From Lunularia cruciata (taxonomy: Eukaryota > Streptophyta > Marchantiopsida > Lunulariales > Lunulariaceae), in assembly GCA_948567375.1 (NCBI GenBank), contig OX419758.1, forward strand, positions 50,979,473 through 51,043,472: DNA of 64,000 bases, given 5' to 3'. Shown in pieces: positions 36,000 through 49,048 of this stretch. The notes beneath the pieces were generated by a model. The model saw only the letters and a program-made list of their open reading frames with translations. It was not told the origin of the DNA and made no database searches. The number at the start of each line of letters is the position of its first letter. The first letter of the stretch is position 1. The position numbers and the translations under genes were made by a program.

Positions 36000-38900
36000 C
36001 ATAGTGTTACACACATTTAAAAAAAATTACAAATCACCTAAATTTTATTTTAATTATACAAGTGTTGCATTCAACCATTGTTCTGATTTGTTTCTTTGGG
36101 TATATAAGAGGAAGTATACTTCCTAAGGGCTCTAGATCAACTTTTGAAAGCATACTAATTATGCTCTTGATATCTTTTAGAGCCTTTCTAGCTCTAACAA
36201 ATTCTAGAGCCATAAATAGAATCATTTAGATGTTGCATTTTGCATTTTACATCTTAAGTTTTTTTATTTAGACCTTATTTTCTCTACCTTTACTATCTTC
36301 TTGGACTCAACCTTAACCTTTAACTTCTAGATCTTTACAATCTTCTCAATGCACATCTTGGCCATCTTTTGAGCTTCTACCTTTGCTAATTTTCACCTTT
36401 CTTTTGCTTCTAATGAGTTGTTCTTCATTTTTGTATGGCTAGCAAAGTCTTGTATAAATCCTAAATTGAAACAAAATGTTTTGAGACGCTTGTAGAGTAC
36501 TTTGTTCTTTTTCTCAATTCACACCCTGGGTCCTCTTCTTCAACTCTTCATATAATATCTTCTTCTTTAGTGGCTTTGAGAGATGTATCATCAAAGAATT
36601 GAGACTCCTTGGTTTTGGTGACTTTCATCAATTGCACATCATTTAGTTCTTATTACTTCCACAAATTGAACATAATGTCTTCAACTTGTAACCTTTCAAG
36701 ACATTCCAAGAGTGTTGCACTCTCATCACCTATGTAATGTGAATCTACTCTAAACCTTTCCCTTTGAGTAGTGTGGATTATAAAAAGGATCCTCCAGGAC
36801 ATATTCTTCCTCTCTAAAACTCTTGTATCATTTTCAATACTCTTGATGCAATTTCCTCTGTGCCTTTCTTCACTTATGCCCAGAAATCACAAACATTAAT
36901 TATATTTTCTACTCCAATACTTAAGATTGCAAGAAGAAAAATTTTGCTTTGGTTCCAAACATTTTGTAAAAATTTGTGTAGCAATGATTTAACTTATCAT
37001 CCATACATCTCCATCTCCTTTTAATTTCCTTCTTAGTAGGACCTTCCCTTGTCCACTTGTCTTTCTATTCTTGGGGCGATTTGTATGATTCCAAGTATCT
37101 TACTCACTTTTTGTATAATCTTTCACCATTTGTTATCTTTGGAAACCCCTTCCTAAATTCACAAGATAATTGGCCATGTAAAAGAATGTGATGGTCTTCT
37201 GAGTAGTCCTCCTTGAATAGCCACCATGTATTTGCTTGAAGTGCTAAGGGTCCTCCAAGTTGTCTAGAATTTGTGCATAATAATGAGTGACTATCCAAAA
37301 TCTATCTTCATCCAATTTAATTTACTCTTGGGAAGATGAGACAACACAATCTCATATACTTTGCAATAATTCTATAAGAAATAGCTTGTTCCCATAGAGA
37401 TAAATTTTGGAAATGGATAGATTTGAAGATAAATATCACCAATGTTTTTTACTATTTCATGTTTAACCTCTTGGGTAGGAATCACTCCTAGAAAAGTATA
37501 GAGTCACCAATTTTCATGCACTACAACAAAACTAAAATCCAAAATCACTTTCACATAAGCTAAGTTCCAACTAATTTCTGAAGTTGATGATGCAACACTC
37601 CAAAGAAGCTACTATGAGGAATTCCAAGAATATGTTCTACCTTTTTTAGAAAGCATAAGTACAAAGGTTCTTTGCATTAGTAGTGAAATTTTGCTTTTTG
37701 ATTCCATGGTACTTTCAATACTAAAGCTCACTTAAGACCCATCAAGGCATTGTTATGTTTCTTCATAATTACCAAGGATACCATATCCTAGCTACAAGCA
37801 CTAGTGATCATACAAACATAGCTATTTGAGTTCCTACTACAAAGTTCCTCATCACTTTTCACCAAAGAATCCCTACAATCACTTGCAATTCAATAGAAGC
37901 AATAAATAGCTCTGGTTCTTTCATTGTACTCTCTTACATAGACTGAATGAACTTTTACAATGAGAATGCCTTAAATAGCCTTTACTACTCTTAATCTAAG
38001 AAATTTGATGGTTGCAAAAGTGCTAAGATCTATCAACATTACACTTCTTGCATTTGGACTACACAATCAAGATCTTATTATCCTACCTTATTCTAATTTG
38101 TTGTTCTATACATTGTCAAATAACTAACATGTGGCTTGGGAAAGTGTTTTACTTCTCTCCAAAGAAACTTAATCTTATCTTCTAGGGACTCCAACTCCAA
38201 AGATCAAGGAGAACTATACAACTAAGAAGAATCCTTATTCAATGAATGATTATTCATACTACTCTATTACAAGGAACTAACTTTGCATGTTGCTTTTCTA
38301 AGGAGATTTCTGGTTCTCTCCTTGTAATATGTGATTTCTAGCACTCTTGTATCACAAGTTTCCTAAAGCTTCCTACTTGTATGTTTTCTTAACTTCAAGG
38401 ATACTTGATCTAGTTTGGGATCATCATATACTTGAGTACTAAGAGTCCAAGCTTAAAGTTTCAACATATGGATCTTTGTCTTGGTAATTTTACCTATTAT
38501 AGCTTCCTTTTTTAGTTCTAACATTTGATCTCTAATATTTTCTAACTCATGAGTAATCCTAACTATTCCTTTCTTTAAATTATTATAAGCTCCACTAATT
38601 TCATTGGTAATCTCATCCATAATCTTGGCTTTGACAATAGCTTTGTTATCTTTTTGTATGACCTTGAGATTAATGATAGTTCCTTGCTTGTATTCCTCTA
38701 AGATAACTTCTTGCCTTTTCTTGATGTAGTTTATGCTACAACTTACCAATGTGATTAGTTTTGGTCCAAACATCTACTGCATACAAGTCCTTCCTTTGTT
38801 TACTTGTAGTTTGGAGGTCACTTACTTCCTCCCACAAACTCTAGATCTCTTGCTATTGATGCTTCATGTTGTCTTCAAGTGAGGCCTTCTTCCTCTTCAG

Positions 38901-39760
38901 TTCTTATGCATTTTGTAGTAACCAATTCTCTCTTTTGCATTCTTCCTTGTGTAAGTTTCTTACCTTCTCCTGGTCTTCCTCATCTTTGGCCATCTTTGCT
39001 TTCACTACTTACTCATTTGTGTGTAGGTGCTTACTAATGAACCTTACTCCTTGGAAGAACCTAAAAGTTAAGTCTTACTAAATTTACTATGAAATCTATC
39101 CCATCCATTGCATGTAGTGATAAAAATACTTTTCCAAAGAGACTTTGTCTTCCTTTTTCTTGATGCTATATGGGTGAGATCTCTCCTATCTATCCTTCCA
39201 CACCCACCTAGTCATCATCTCGGATGTCTTGGCTTGGTCTCATTGAACTCATAGACTCTTTTAGCCAAAGGTCTTCTTGATCTTGGTGTTCTTTGATTGC
39301 TACTTCTTCTTCTCTTTGTACTCTTTAGGGGGAATTGACTCTGCTTCTTCTTGATCATCTCCTTTTACCTTTGAATGCAACTTGGTTTCTTGTAGAGTAA
39401 GCTTATCTTTTACTACATTGTCTTTTGTTTCTTCATCAAGTTCTTCATCCTTAACTTCTTCTTCATTGGAAGAGACCTCTAACACTTGAGGAATTCTTTG
39501 TCCTCTTTGTGGTGGTCTTTCTATATTCTCTTTGATAGATAGTTTTTCTTCTTCTTGGAAGTGGCTACCATTATTACCCTCCTTCATTTCTCCAAAATCT
39601 CTTGTTGGAAGGAAATTAATGCCTGCTTCTTGATAGTTTTGATCATGGAGGGTCCTTTGGGTTGAGCCAAGAAGTATTCTTCCAATATGAGTGAGCGCCA
39701 AATCTCCTTCTCTCATCTTCACTTAGAAAATACACCCCCATGTAGAAGTGAATTTCAAAT
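36000..39760 (-). mobile_element. Repeat family X-like, copy 4, reverse orientation
   Basis: On the minus strand an acidic frame (39722-39300, with EVSSNEEEVKDEELDEETKD) is followed by a coiled-coil frame (38773-38453) and further Lys/Glu-rich decayed sequence down to about 36000. The order acidic then coiled coil matches X copies 1 and 2. Nucleotide identity was not traced base by base, so membership rests on layout and composition. Confidence 0.45.
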
Positions 39761-41070
39761 GGAATTAATTTCAAATAGCTCCACCATCCTCCTCAAGTTC
39801 TTTAATCATAGAGTGTGCCTATCAATAGAACATATATGCACAATTGACAAGTTCTCCCTAAAATAATTGCTCAAAGAACACTACCTAGTTGATAGTCAGG
39901 TAGATAGTTTGTTTTAGGCCTCATAATAGGCTCATAGAATAGCCTCATAATAGACTAAATGATAAATTTGTCAGTAGGGTCCTTGTAAGTTTATACTTAT
40001 AAGGACCTTCCACACGTTACTCTTTGACCTCTTCTCTACAAAGAAATCTTAATCATTACATTGAATTTGACTCCAATCTTTCCAAATTTAGTGTATTGTG
40101 TCATTGCCTCTAGAGGCAATGGCATCTCTTGTATGATAGAGGGTGAACACAGTTGCCAATTCCAAAGTAGAAATATCAAATGCTTACTCCAGAGTAGATG
40201 ATTCTTAGCTCTCATTGCCCATTTGTCAATTTGTGGGGATCAAAGGATCACCATATTGATCTTCCTCATATTTTTTTTCTCTTGCTATATTGCTAACAAA
40301 CCTCCTTCTTTGACAAAGAGATTGATAACAACAAAGAGAAAGATCACTCAAGCACTCTTCAAAAAATTTACTACAAAAATAGAAAAGTGAAAACTAATCA
40401 ATTAGTAGTTGATTTACAAAAAAGAATTATTTTTTAATGGTCCTTAATGTGCAAGACATCACTCTTACATGAGCAAAATCTCCAAGTGGTACCATCCACT
40501 TTTGGCGGTAGTTCTTTATCATTGTTGACGATGTCACTTAAATCAATGTATGATCATTGATTTCAAAAATATTCAACTATGAAGATTCTTTGTATTTGTA
40601 CTCTTAGTACTTATTTCTTCAAACTTGAATTCTTTATACTTAACCGTCTTCAATGATGCTTTTTTTCCTTCCAAATAGGCACATAGATGAACTCAAAAAA
40701 ATACTCATAAAAGAACTTTCTTCCCTCAAACATGAAACTATCTTGCTCTTCTTCCATAAAAATATAAAAATATAAAACAAAATTACAAATTTTGCAAAAA
40801 GTTATGCACCCAAGAGGACTAGGCATGACCATTAATTTTCTCACATGACTAGGTGACATAGATGAGACTATTTTGAAGAGATCTTGAAATAAAAGGTTTT
40901 GTGATGAAATGAAAGAAGATTAGGAGTTGAGACTAAGGCTCTCTATTGAAAAGGATGTAGACTAAGAGGCAAGATAGAGAAATTTAGAAGGAATCAAAGT
41001 GTGTGATGGAATGCATGTGGAAATGGAGTCAAGAACGGGAGTAGAAATAATGTGCTCCATTGAGGAACTG
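39761..41070. other. No supported gene
   Basis: AT-rich sequence with short frames, ending at the precise left edge of LTR-B. Confidence 0.45.
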
Positions 41071-41755
41071 TGAGCCGGCCTGTCTCTCACTCAGGATGAA
41101 CCTCTGATGGCTATTATGGTAGCGCACCATGGACTAAGAAGGCAAAGAACCCGAACTCCATCATACTCCTCCAAGGCTAACACTCCAAGACTCAAGACAT
41201 TGCTCACTAGAGAACTCAATGAGAGAGAGATAGTTGCAAATGAAAGGATGATGAGTACCTCCTCACCCCTTGTTTATATACTTGTGAAATAGTTACGTAC
41301 CAAAGTTACTAATTACCGTAGTAACTCAAGTTACTAGACTAAAAATCAAGTAAAGTCAAAAAGTAGAAAGGAATATCCATTCACATGAGCATATTCCCTT
41401 AAGCATGTGGTCTTATCTTGACCCAACCACTAAGTCAAGGATTCCTTCACATGGGCTATCCTTGGACTAAAGAAGAATCCAAAACAAAAAGGCTTGCGGC
41501 CCAAGAGTTCTCAACTCTTTCCTCAAAGCCAAACACCTAAGAATAATACCAAGTCAACACACTAAAATCCAAAATAGTGGTGCTCATCTTTTCTACTTCC
41601 TCTAAAGTAAGGTCCCCTCTATCTTAGCTATGACTAACTTTAGCTAACCATGACTAATATAGAACCATCCTTTATCTCTAAATAATATCTCTTAAGTACT
41701 TGTAATACCAAGCTAAATATCACAATACCACACACATGCACAAATGGGTGTTACA
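41071..41755 (-). mobile_element. LTR-B, 685 bp, reverse orientation, abutting the gypsy element
   Basis: Same ends and same 685-bp length as 10011-10695. It directly joins the gag end of the chromovirus at 41756, and the gypsy 5' LTR and most of gag are missing. Either LTR-B entered the element and the left part was later lost, or the junction is a recombination point. Confidence 0.85.
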
Positions 41756-44700
41756 AGACCAGTACCAATGGAATTGGGCAACCTTTGATTCCGGGATCAA
41801 GGAGCATGACCGCTTCAAGGGGAGCGGGGATGGGTAGAAGAACAAAGAGATGGAGTCCCACGTGGAGAAGGGACTTGAGGAGAACAATGATGTTGTTACA
41901 ATTGTTGCCGTATTGGGCACATATCTACCAACTGTCACACTCGTTTCCTTAGAGGCCCTCGGCCTTTGTATAAGCGATCTTTGAACAACATGGAGAGGCA
42001 CATTGAAGAGGAGGAGGTGGAAATCACTTCGGAAAATGAAGCTCGCCAATAAATGTACCTTGCAGCCTTACTGGCTCAATAAGGAAGCAAAGAAGCAAGG
42101 GAAGGAAGAAGAATAATGTGCAAAGATCCCAAAAGGCAACCTCACAATTGATTGTCGTGAATGGAATCCCAGAAGGTAATCAAGTGAGAGTATTAATAGA
42201 TCCAGGAGCAATCGAGAATTTCTTGTCTTGCTCTGTTGCAATAAGATTGGGAATGGATCTAGAGAGAGATGGAAGTGAAGAAGTAGAATTACCAAATAGG
42301 CAAACAAAGAGGATTGAATCATTACCTAGACGGGTAACCCTCTCTGTAGGAGAATATCAAGAAGCAATTGAGTGGCAAGTGATATAGTTAGCTCGTTATG
42401 ATGCAATTTTAGGCATGCCATGGATGGAGCAGTACAACCCTATGGTGAATTGGAGGAAGAAATTAGTGAGAACCCACCAATGGTCAATCATTGGGGTTAA
42501 AGAAAAATCACACAGGCAGAAACTGCCTCTATATCTCGTAGGGATGGCAATTGTCTGTAAGACCGATAGATGTTTTATGGGTCTAATAAGAGAAGTACAG
42601 AGTACACAACTCGATGGACAAATTCCTGAGAAATTGAAGGATGTAGTGGATGAGTTTCAAGATGTCTTTCCTGATGATCTACCCTCAAGATTACCACCAA
42701 AAAGGCGAGTAGATCACAAAATTGAGACACTCCCGGGGAAGACACCTCCTTGTAAGGCCCCATATCGCCTATCACCTCATGAGTTGGAGGAGTGTAAGAC
42801 TCAAATTGAAGAGATGTTGCAGAAAGGGTTCATCCAACCTAGCGTATCACCATATGGGGCCCCTGTCTTGTTTGTGAAGAAGAAGGATGGTACAATGCGC
42901 ATGTGCATTGACTATCGGGGTCTCAATTAACAAACAGTGAAGAACAAATACCCCTTACCTCGCATGGATGACCTATTTTGATCAACTCCATGGAGTGAGA
43001 TACTTCACCAAACTGGACTTGCAGAGCGGTTACAATCGAATCCAAATTGCAGAGGAGGATGTGTACAAAATTGCTTTTTGAACCAAGTATGGCCACTTTG
43101 AGTATCTTGTGATGCCTTTTGGCCTCACCAATGCACCTACCACTTTCATGAGTCTAATGAATGACATATTTCATCCATACTTGGATAAGTTTGTTACCGT
43201 CTTCTTGGATGATATCTTAGTATATAGTAGCATGATGATAGAATACAAACAACAGCTACGAGAGGTCCTCCAGATTCTAAGACAGAATCAGTTGTACGCC
43301 AAAATCTCAAAGTGTGAGTTTGGCAAGTCTGAAGTAGACTACTTATGGCATAGAGTAAGTGCAGAGGGCATTCAAGTATTGATAGATAAAATAGAGGTCA
43401 TTCAAAAATGGAGTGTCCCAGAAGATCAGACTCAACTTAAGAGCTTCTTGGGGTTGATGGGATTCTATCGTAGGTTTGTCAAGGACTTCTCCAAGGTTGC
43501 ACAGCCTTTAACGACACTACTTGGCAAGGGGAAGAAGTGGACATGGGGAAATGCACAAGAGTTGGTCTTTCAAGAATTGAAGGCCGCCTTGCTACATGCA
43601 CCAATCTTGAAGTGGTATGACCCAAAACGTCCAATCAAGTTGGCTATAGATGCATCAGGCATAGCAATAGGAGCAGTCCTACAACAAGAGTGGCATGATG
43701 GATGGCATCTAATTGCATATTTCTCTCAAAAGTTGTTACCGGTAGAGTGCAACTACCACACCACAAAATGAGAAGATTTGGCCATCGTTCTAGCAACCAA
43801 GCATTGGAAGCACTACCTGGGCAAGAAGGCATTTGTAGTATTGATAGACCACAAACCTCTAGTCTACCTCGAGACACAGAAGGATCTATCTCATCAACAA
43901 ATTTGGTAGGCAGAGTGGCGACAATGCTTCAACATGACAATCACCTACGTGGAAGGTAAGAAGCAACTTGCAGATGCATTCACCAGCATGCCAATGGCCA
44001 ACAACTTGGTGGTAGAGGTTAAGATTAACCCTGAATTCTAGCAAGAGATTTTGGCTACTACAAAAACTGATCCATAGATTGTAGAAGCACAATCATCCAA
44101 AGGTGTCACCAGCATCCAAGGACTCACCTTTCGGGATGGTAGATTATGGATCCCAAATGTCCTAGAATTACACACCACCATTCTAGTGGAATGTCATGAT
44201 TCAGCCATTGTAGCTCATGTAGGAATGGACAAGACCTTGGATGCAGTTAAGCGCCATTACTATTGGCCCAAGATGAGCAATGACGTGATGGACTATGTGC
44301 GTAGCTGCCTACTTTGTCAACAGAGCAAAGCTTCTAATCAAGCTCCTGCAGGGCTCCTTCAACATCTCCCCACTCCTATCCAATGTTGGGAACAAGTGAG
44401 TATGGATCTTGTTTGTGAATAACCCAAGACCACCTCAGGTTTGACTCCATTGTGGTCTTTGTGGACCGGCTCAGCAAAATGATTCATGTACGCCTTACCA
44501 CCAAGGAGGTGACCACTCCACATTCAGCTCAATTATACTTAGATGCAATCTTTGCTCACCATGGCTTGTCTAGAGTACTCATCACCGATAGAGGCATCCA
44601 ATTCACCAGTTTGTTTTGGCAAACACTCTTTGGTTTCTTCAAAACCAAGTTGGCCATGTCCACAACTTACCACCCACAAACAGATGGTCAAACAGAGCGG

Positions 44701-45490
44701 GCTAATCACACGATTGAAGACATGTTACGCGGCTTCACCTTAGAAGAGCAAGAGAAGTAGGACACCCCACTCCCATTGGTGGAATTTGCTTACAACAATT
44801 CACTGAATGCATCCACCCAAGTCACTCCGTTCTTCCTTGTGTATAGTGAGCATCCTTTCACACCTTCTAGCTTGATGAAGATCTGTCCAATGGCTACCAA
44901 GGTTGATGCAGTCAACACATTTGTTTCTAGAATCCAACAAGGTGTGAAGAGCACCAAGCATAGATTACAGATTGCGCAAAATTGACAGAAGCAGTATGAT
45001 GATGCATACCGTAGGTACATGGAGTTCAATGTTGGGGATCAAGTGTGGCTATCGACAACCAACCTCACATTAGTTGGACCTCGTAAGCTCAGACCTTGTT
45101 TTATTGGGCCTTTCTCGATTCTTCGTCGCATCGGCGTTGTGGCCTATCACCTTGAGCTACCACCACACATGAAGATCCATCCAGTGTTCCATGTCTCTCT
45201 ACTATGCAGATATGCTCCCCAATCAGGCCAAGGTCATTCCACACAAGACATTCGACCTTGTCCGACACTCATTGATGGCATAGAGGAATATGAAGTGGAG
45301 CGGATTCTCCAAAAACGCATGCGTAGTACTTGCCATCCACGGGTGGACTATCTAGTACAATGGAAAGGTTACCCCCTCTATGAAGCCACTTGGGAGCCCG
45401 CTGCCAATTTGGCACATGCACATGTGTTGGTGCAAGCATTTGAGCAACAATTGCATAACGAGGACGTTGCGTCTTAAAAGGAGGGAAGTC
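41756..45490 (+). mobile_element. Ty3/gypsy chromovirus, gag end and pol, best copy
   Basis: In order the element shows the following parts: a CCHC zinc knuckle of gag (41894-41938), retroviral-type aspartic protease (about 42150-42260), reverse transcriptase (about 42600-43350, with the FLDDILVYS active-site block), RNase H (about 43560-44000), the integrase HHCC finger (about 44190-44330), the integrase core (about 44450-44760), the integrase tail with HPVFHVSLL (about 45180) and a chromodomain (about 45280-45470). The polypurine tract AAAAGGAGGGAAGTC precedes the LTR. The chromodomain makes it a chromovirus. It is a fossil: the 5' end is missing and the frame is broken in several places, but long stretches are open, so it is younger than the other gypsy copies here. 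Confidence 0.93.
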
Positions 45491-46071
45491 TATCATACCA
45501 AGAGCTAGCCATATGATCTAGATGTGAAATTCGGTTTGGTAACATCTAGAATGATGTTATACATGATGATCAAAATAGATAAGATAGAAGTATCACCAAA
45601 AGGGGACTTCTACTAATAGAGTAGGAACCGAAGTATGCCTGAAATCTTTGAAGGCAATTTCGGAGGCCTAAACGAATGAATTAGGCCTCGAAAATGTGCA
45701 GATTCCCCTTGTCATAATGGAAGGGTGGGCCTTCCCTCCCCTCCTTTGTCTAATCGAGAGCTTTCCAACGATACCTTACTCATGTGATTCTGAGATTCTT
45801 GTAGGAAGATTCCCTAAAAGATTCCCTCCGGTCAAAGCTTGTTTGACCAACCAGATAGGACCTAGACCAGACATGTCACCCATCCAAGTAAGTAATCCAA
45901 GGGTGGAGCTTGCTGACATGTCACCTATTTGTGTCCTTAATCCTATGGTGGAGCTTCCTTGGAGGAGATCCTCTTTGTCTATATAATAAAGAGAAGGTGC
46001 TCCCTTGGGGCATCAAATGTTTGAGTGTGCAATCAGTGTTTTCTCTCTTCTCTTGTCCTTGGAGTATTACA
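45491..46071 (+). mobile_element. LTR-A, 3' LTR of the best gypsy copy
   Basis: It starts TATCATACCAAGAGC after the polypurine tract and ends CCTTGGAGTATTACA, 581 bp. No matching 5' LTR survives. The next base already belongs to RNase H sequence of another gypsy copy. Confidence 0.9.
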
Positions 46072-48321
46072 CAAACCTCTAGTCTATTTTAAAATATAGA
46101 AAGATCTATCTTATTGACAGATTTGTTGAGTAGAGTGGAGATGATGATTCAACATGACAATCACATACATAGAATGCAAGAAGCAACTTGTAGATGCATC
46201 CACTTGAATGCATATGGTAAACAATCTGGTGGTAAAGATCAAGATGAACCTAAAATTTTGGCCAAGGATTCTTACTACTATGAAGTTTGACCCATAGGTT
46301 GTAAGAGCTCAATCATCCAAAGGCATAACCAATACCCAAGGAATTGCCTTTTGTGATGGCAAGTTATGGATCTTGGATGCACCAGCCCTAAGAACCACCG
46401 TCCTAGTAGAATATCATGATTCCCCTATTACAAGTCATGTTGGAGTAGACAAGACCTTAGATGAAATCAAACACCATTATTATTGGCCCAAGATGAGCAA
46501 CAATGTGATGGAGTATATTCAAAGTTGCCTACTTTGTCAACAAAATAAAGCCTTTGATTAGGCTCCCATATGACTCCTTCAACTCCATCACAACTTCATC
46601 ACCCTACTCTTACACAATGTTGGGAGCAAGTCACCATGGATTTGGTTTGTGAATTACCCAAGATCCCCTCAAGGTTTGACTCCATTATAGTCTTTATAGA
46701 CTGACTCAGCAAAATGATTCATGTGCGTCCTACAACCAAGGACATGACTACTCCAAAATTAGCTCAATTGGACTTAGTTTTAGTCTATTCTCACCATGGC
46801 CTATCTTGAGTGCTCATCACCAATCAAGGCACACAATTCACTAGCTTATTTTGGAGAACACTCTTTAGCATCTTCTAAACCAAACTTGTCGTGTTCATAG
46901 TATACCATTTACAAATTGATAGACAAATAAAGCAAGTTAATCACATTATTGAGGACATGCTCTAAGACTTCACCTTAGAAGAGCAAGAAAGGTGAGATAC
47001 CTTACTTCTACTGGTGGAATTTCATATAACAATTCAATGAATGTATCTACATATGTCACACCATTCTTCCTCATGTATAGAGAGCACCCTCTTACACCTT
47101 CAAGCTTGGTAAAGATCCACCTAATGGCTATAAAAGTTGACATTATCAACACCTTTGTTTATAAAATCTAACATGGTATGGCATAATGTTCAAAGGACAA
47201 GATAACCTCCAAGAAAAACCCAAAAGAAGAAACACACAGCTTCACATTCAAAACTCTAATGCCCCAAAGGAGCACCTTGTCTTTATTATATAGCAAAGAG
47301 GATTCACTCAAAGGAAGTCCGACCCTTGGATCAAATATATGGATTTGTGATATATCAGCAAGCTCTACCCTCAGATTAGTTGCATGCATGGGTGACATGT
47401 TGATTTTGGTCCTATCTGGTTGGTCAAACAAGCTTTAACTAAAGGGGATTTTAGGGAATCTTCTTATAGGAATCTCAAAATTGCATGGGTGAGGTACAAT
47501 TAGAAAGCTCTCAATGAGACAAATAGGAGGAAGACACCTATTTAAATTCTATGAGGGGAATCTACATATTTTCAAGGCCTAATTCATCCATTAGGCCTCC
47601 AAAATTGGCTTTAAAAATTTTAGGCTATTTTTTACTCCTACCTTATTAGTAGAAATACTTTTTGGGTGATATCTCTATTTAATCTAATAAGTCCATCATA
47701 TATAACATCCTTTTAGATGTTACTAAACCAATTTTCACCTCTAGATAATAAGTATAGCTATTGGTATTACATATGGAGAATGCCAAGCACATGTTATAAA
47801 TTGCCCAAAATTGATAAAAAAAAAATATATAGATGCACATTATCGGCACATGGAGTTCAACATTAGGGATCAAGTATAGTTGTTCAGAACAAACCTCACA
47901 TTGGTTAGCCCTCATAAGCTTAGACCTTGTTTTATTAAACCTTTTCTTATCCTCCATTGAATGGGCACAGTGGCATATTACCTCAAGCTACTACCATACA
48001 TGAAGATCCATCTAGTGTTCCATGTTTCCTCACTATGTAGATATGCACCTTGATTACCCTACTTTCCTTCCATACAAGACGTTAAACTTTGTCTAACACT
48101 CATTGATGGCATAGTGGAATATGACATCAAATGTATTCTCCAAGAACATATTTGTGGTACCCACCATCTATGTGTGGAATATCTCATACATTGGAAAGGG
48201 TACCCATTTTATAAGTCAACATGGGAGCCAATAGCTAACTTGACCCATGCATTGGTGTTAGTGCAATCTTTTGAGCAACAACTTTGCAATGAGGACATTA
48301 TGTCTTAAAAGGTGAGAGATC
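46072..48321 (+). mobile_element. Second gypsy copy, older: RNase H end, integrase, chromodomain
   Basis: It aligns with 43850-45490 of the better copy (RNase H end at 46072, HHCC finger at 46400-46560, core, tail, chromodomain to 48308). It is clearly more diverged and broken in many places. It is interrupted by an inverted solo LTR-A at 47182-47771. A polypurine tract (AAAAGGTGAGAGATC) leads into its own LTR-A. Confidence 0.88.
47182..47771 (-). mobile_element. Inverted solo LTR-A nested in the second gypsy copy, with target duplication
   Basis: On the minus strand it starts TGTAATACCAATAGC at 47771, and its other end lies at 47182. The five bases TATGG are found on both sides (47177-47181 and 47772-47776). 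The interrupted gypsy alignment resumes directly after it. It inserted after the host copy and was then reduced to one LTR. Confidence 0.88.
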
Positions 48322-49048
48322 TGTAATACCATTAGCTAGAATTATTAACTAGAGGTGGAAATTGACTTGGTAATATATTGGATGGATGTTATATATGATG
48401 TTCTAAGTAGATCAAATAGAAGGTGTTACCAAAAGAGTACATGCACTAGTATGGCAAAGGCAAAAAAACACTTGAAAAGCTAATTTTGGAGGCCTAAACG
48501 GATGAATTAAGCCTTGAAACTTAAAGATGTTCCTCTCATGGGAAGTAGGGCTCATACTCTTTGTTGTTTGTCTTTTCAAGAGCTTTCTAATGATACCTTG
48601 AGCTCACCCATGTTGTTCTAAACTCATGTCTAAACGGATGAATTAAGTCTTGAAACATAAAGATGTTCCTCTCATGGGAAGTAAGGCTCATACTCTTCTT
48701 TTTTTGTCTTGTCAAGAGCTTTCCAATGATACCCATGAGCTCACCCATGTTGTTCTAAACTTCTTATAAGAAGATTCCTCAAAGATTCCTTTTGGTCAAA
48801 CTTGTTTGACCAACCAAATAGGGCAAGGATCAACATGTCACCAATCCATGCAACTAATCTAAAGGTGGAGCTTATGGACATGTCACTAATCCATGTATCT
48901 AATCCAAGGGTGAGCTCTCTTTAAGTGGATCCTCTTTGCTATATAATATAGACAATGTGCTCCTTTGCGGCATCCGAGTATGGAAGGATGAAACCTTGAG
49001 TTTTTCTTTTGTTTCTCTTGGGGGTTCTCCTATCCTTGGAATGTTACA
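48322..49048 (+). mobile_element. LTR-A, 3' LTR of the second gypsy copy, enlarged by internal duplication
   Basis: TGTAATACCATTAGC to CCTTGGAATGTTACA, 727 bp. The extra length relative to 581-608 bp comes from a 136-bp tandem duplication (48494-48629 repeated from 48630). Confidence 0.9.
48494..48764 (+). repeat. 136-bp tandem duplication inside LTR-A
   Basis: CTAAACGGATGAATTAAG at 48494 recurs at 48630, and the phrases GATGTTCCTCTCATGGGAAG and CCATGTTGTTCTAAAC follow in both units. Other LTR-A copies have the block once. Confidence 0.9.

Noticed and set aside
10011-41755. The two near-identical LTR-B copies as the paired LTRs of one 31-kb element
   Set aside because: No primer-binding site or polypurine tract adjoins them, and the interval contains many unrelated complete insertions.
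42415-45477. The open pol frames as host genes
   Set aside because: Reverse transcriptase, RNase H, integrase and chromodomain in this order are diagnostic of a Ty3/gypsy chromovirus.
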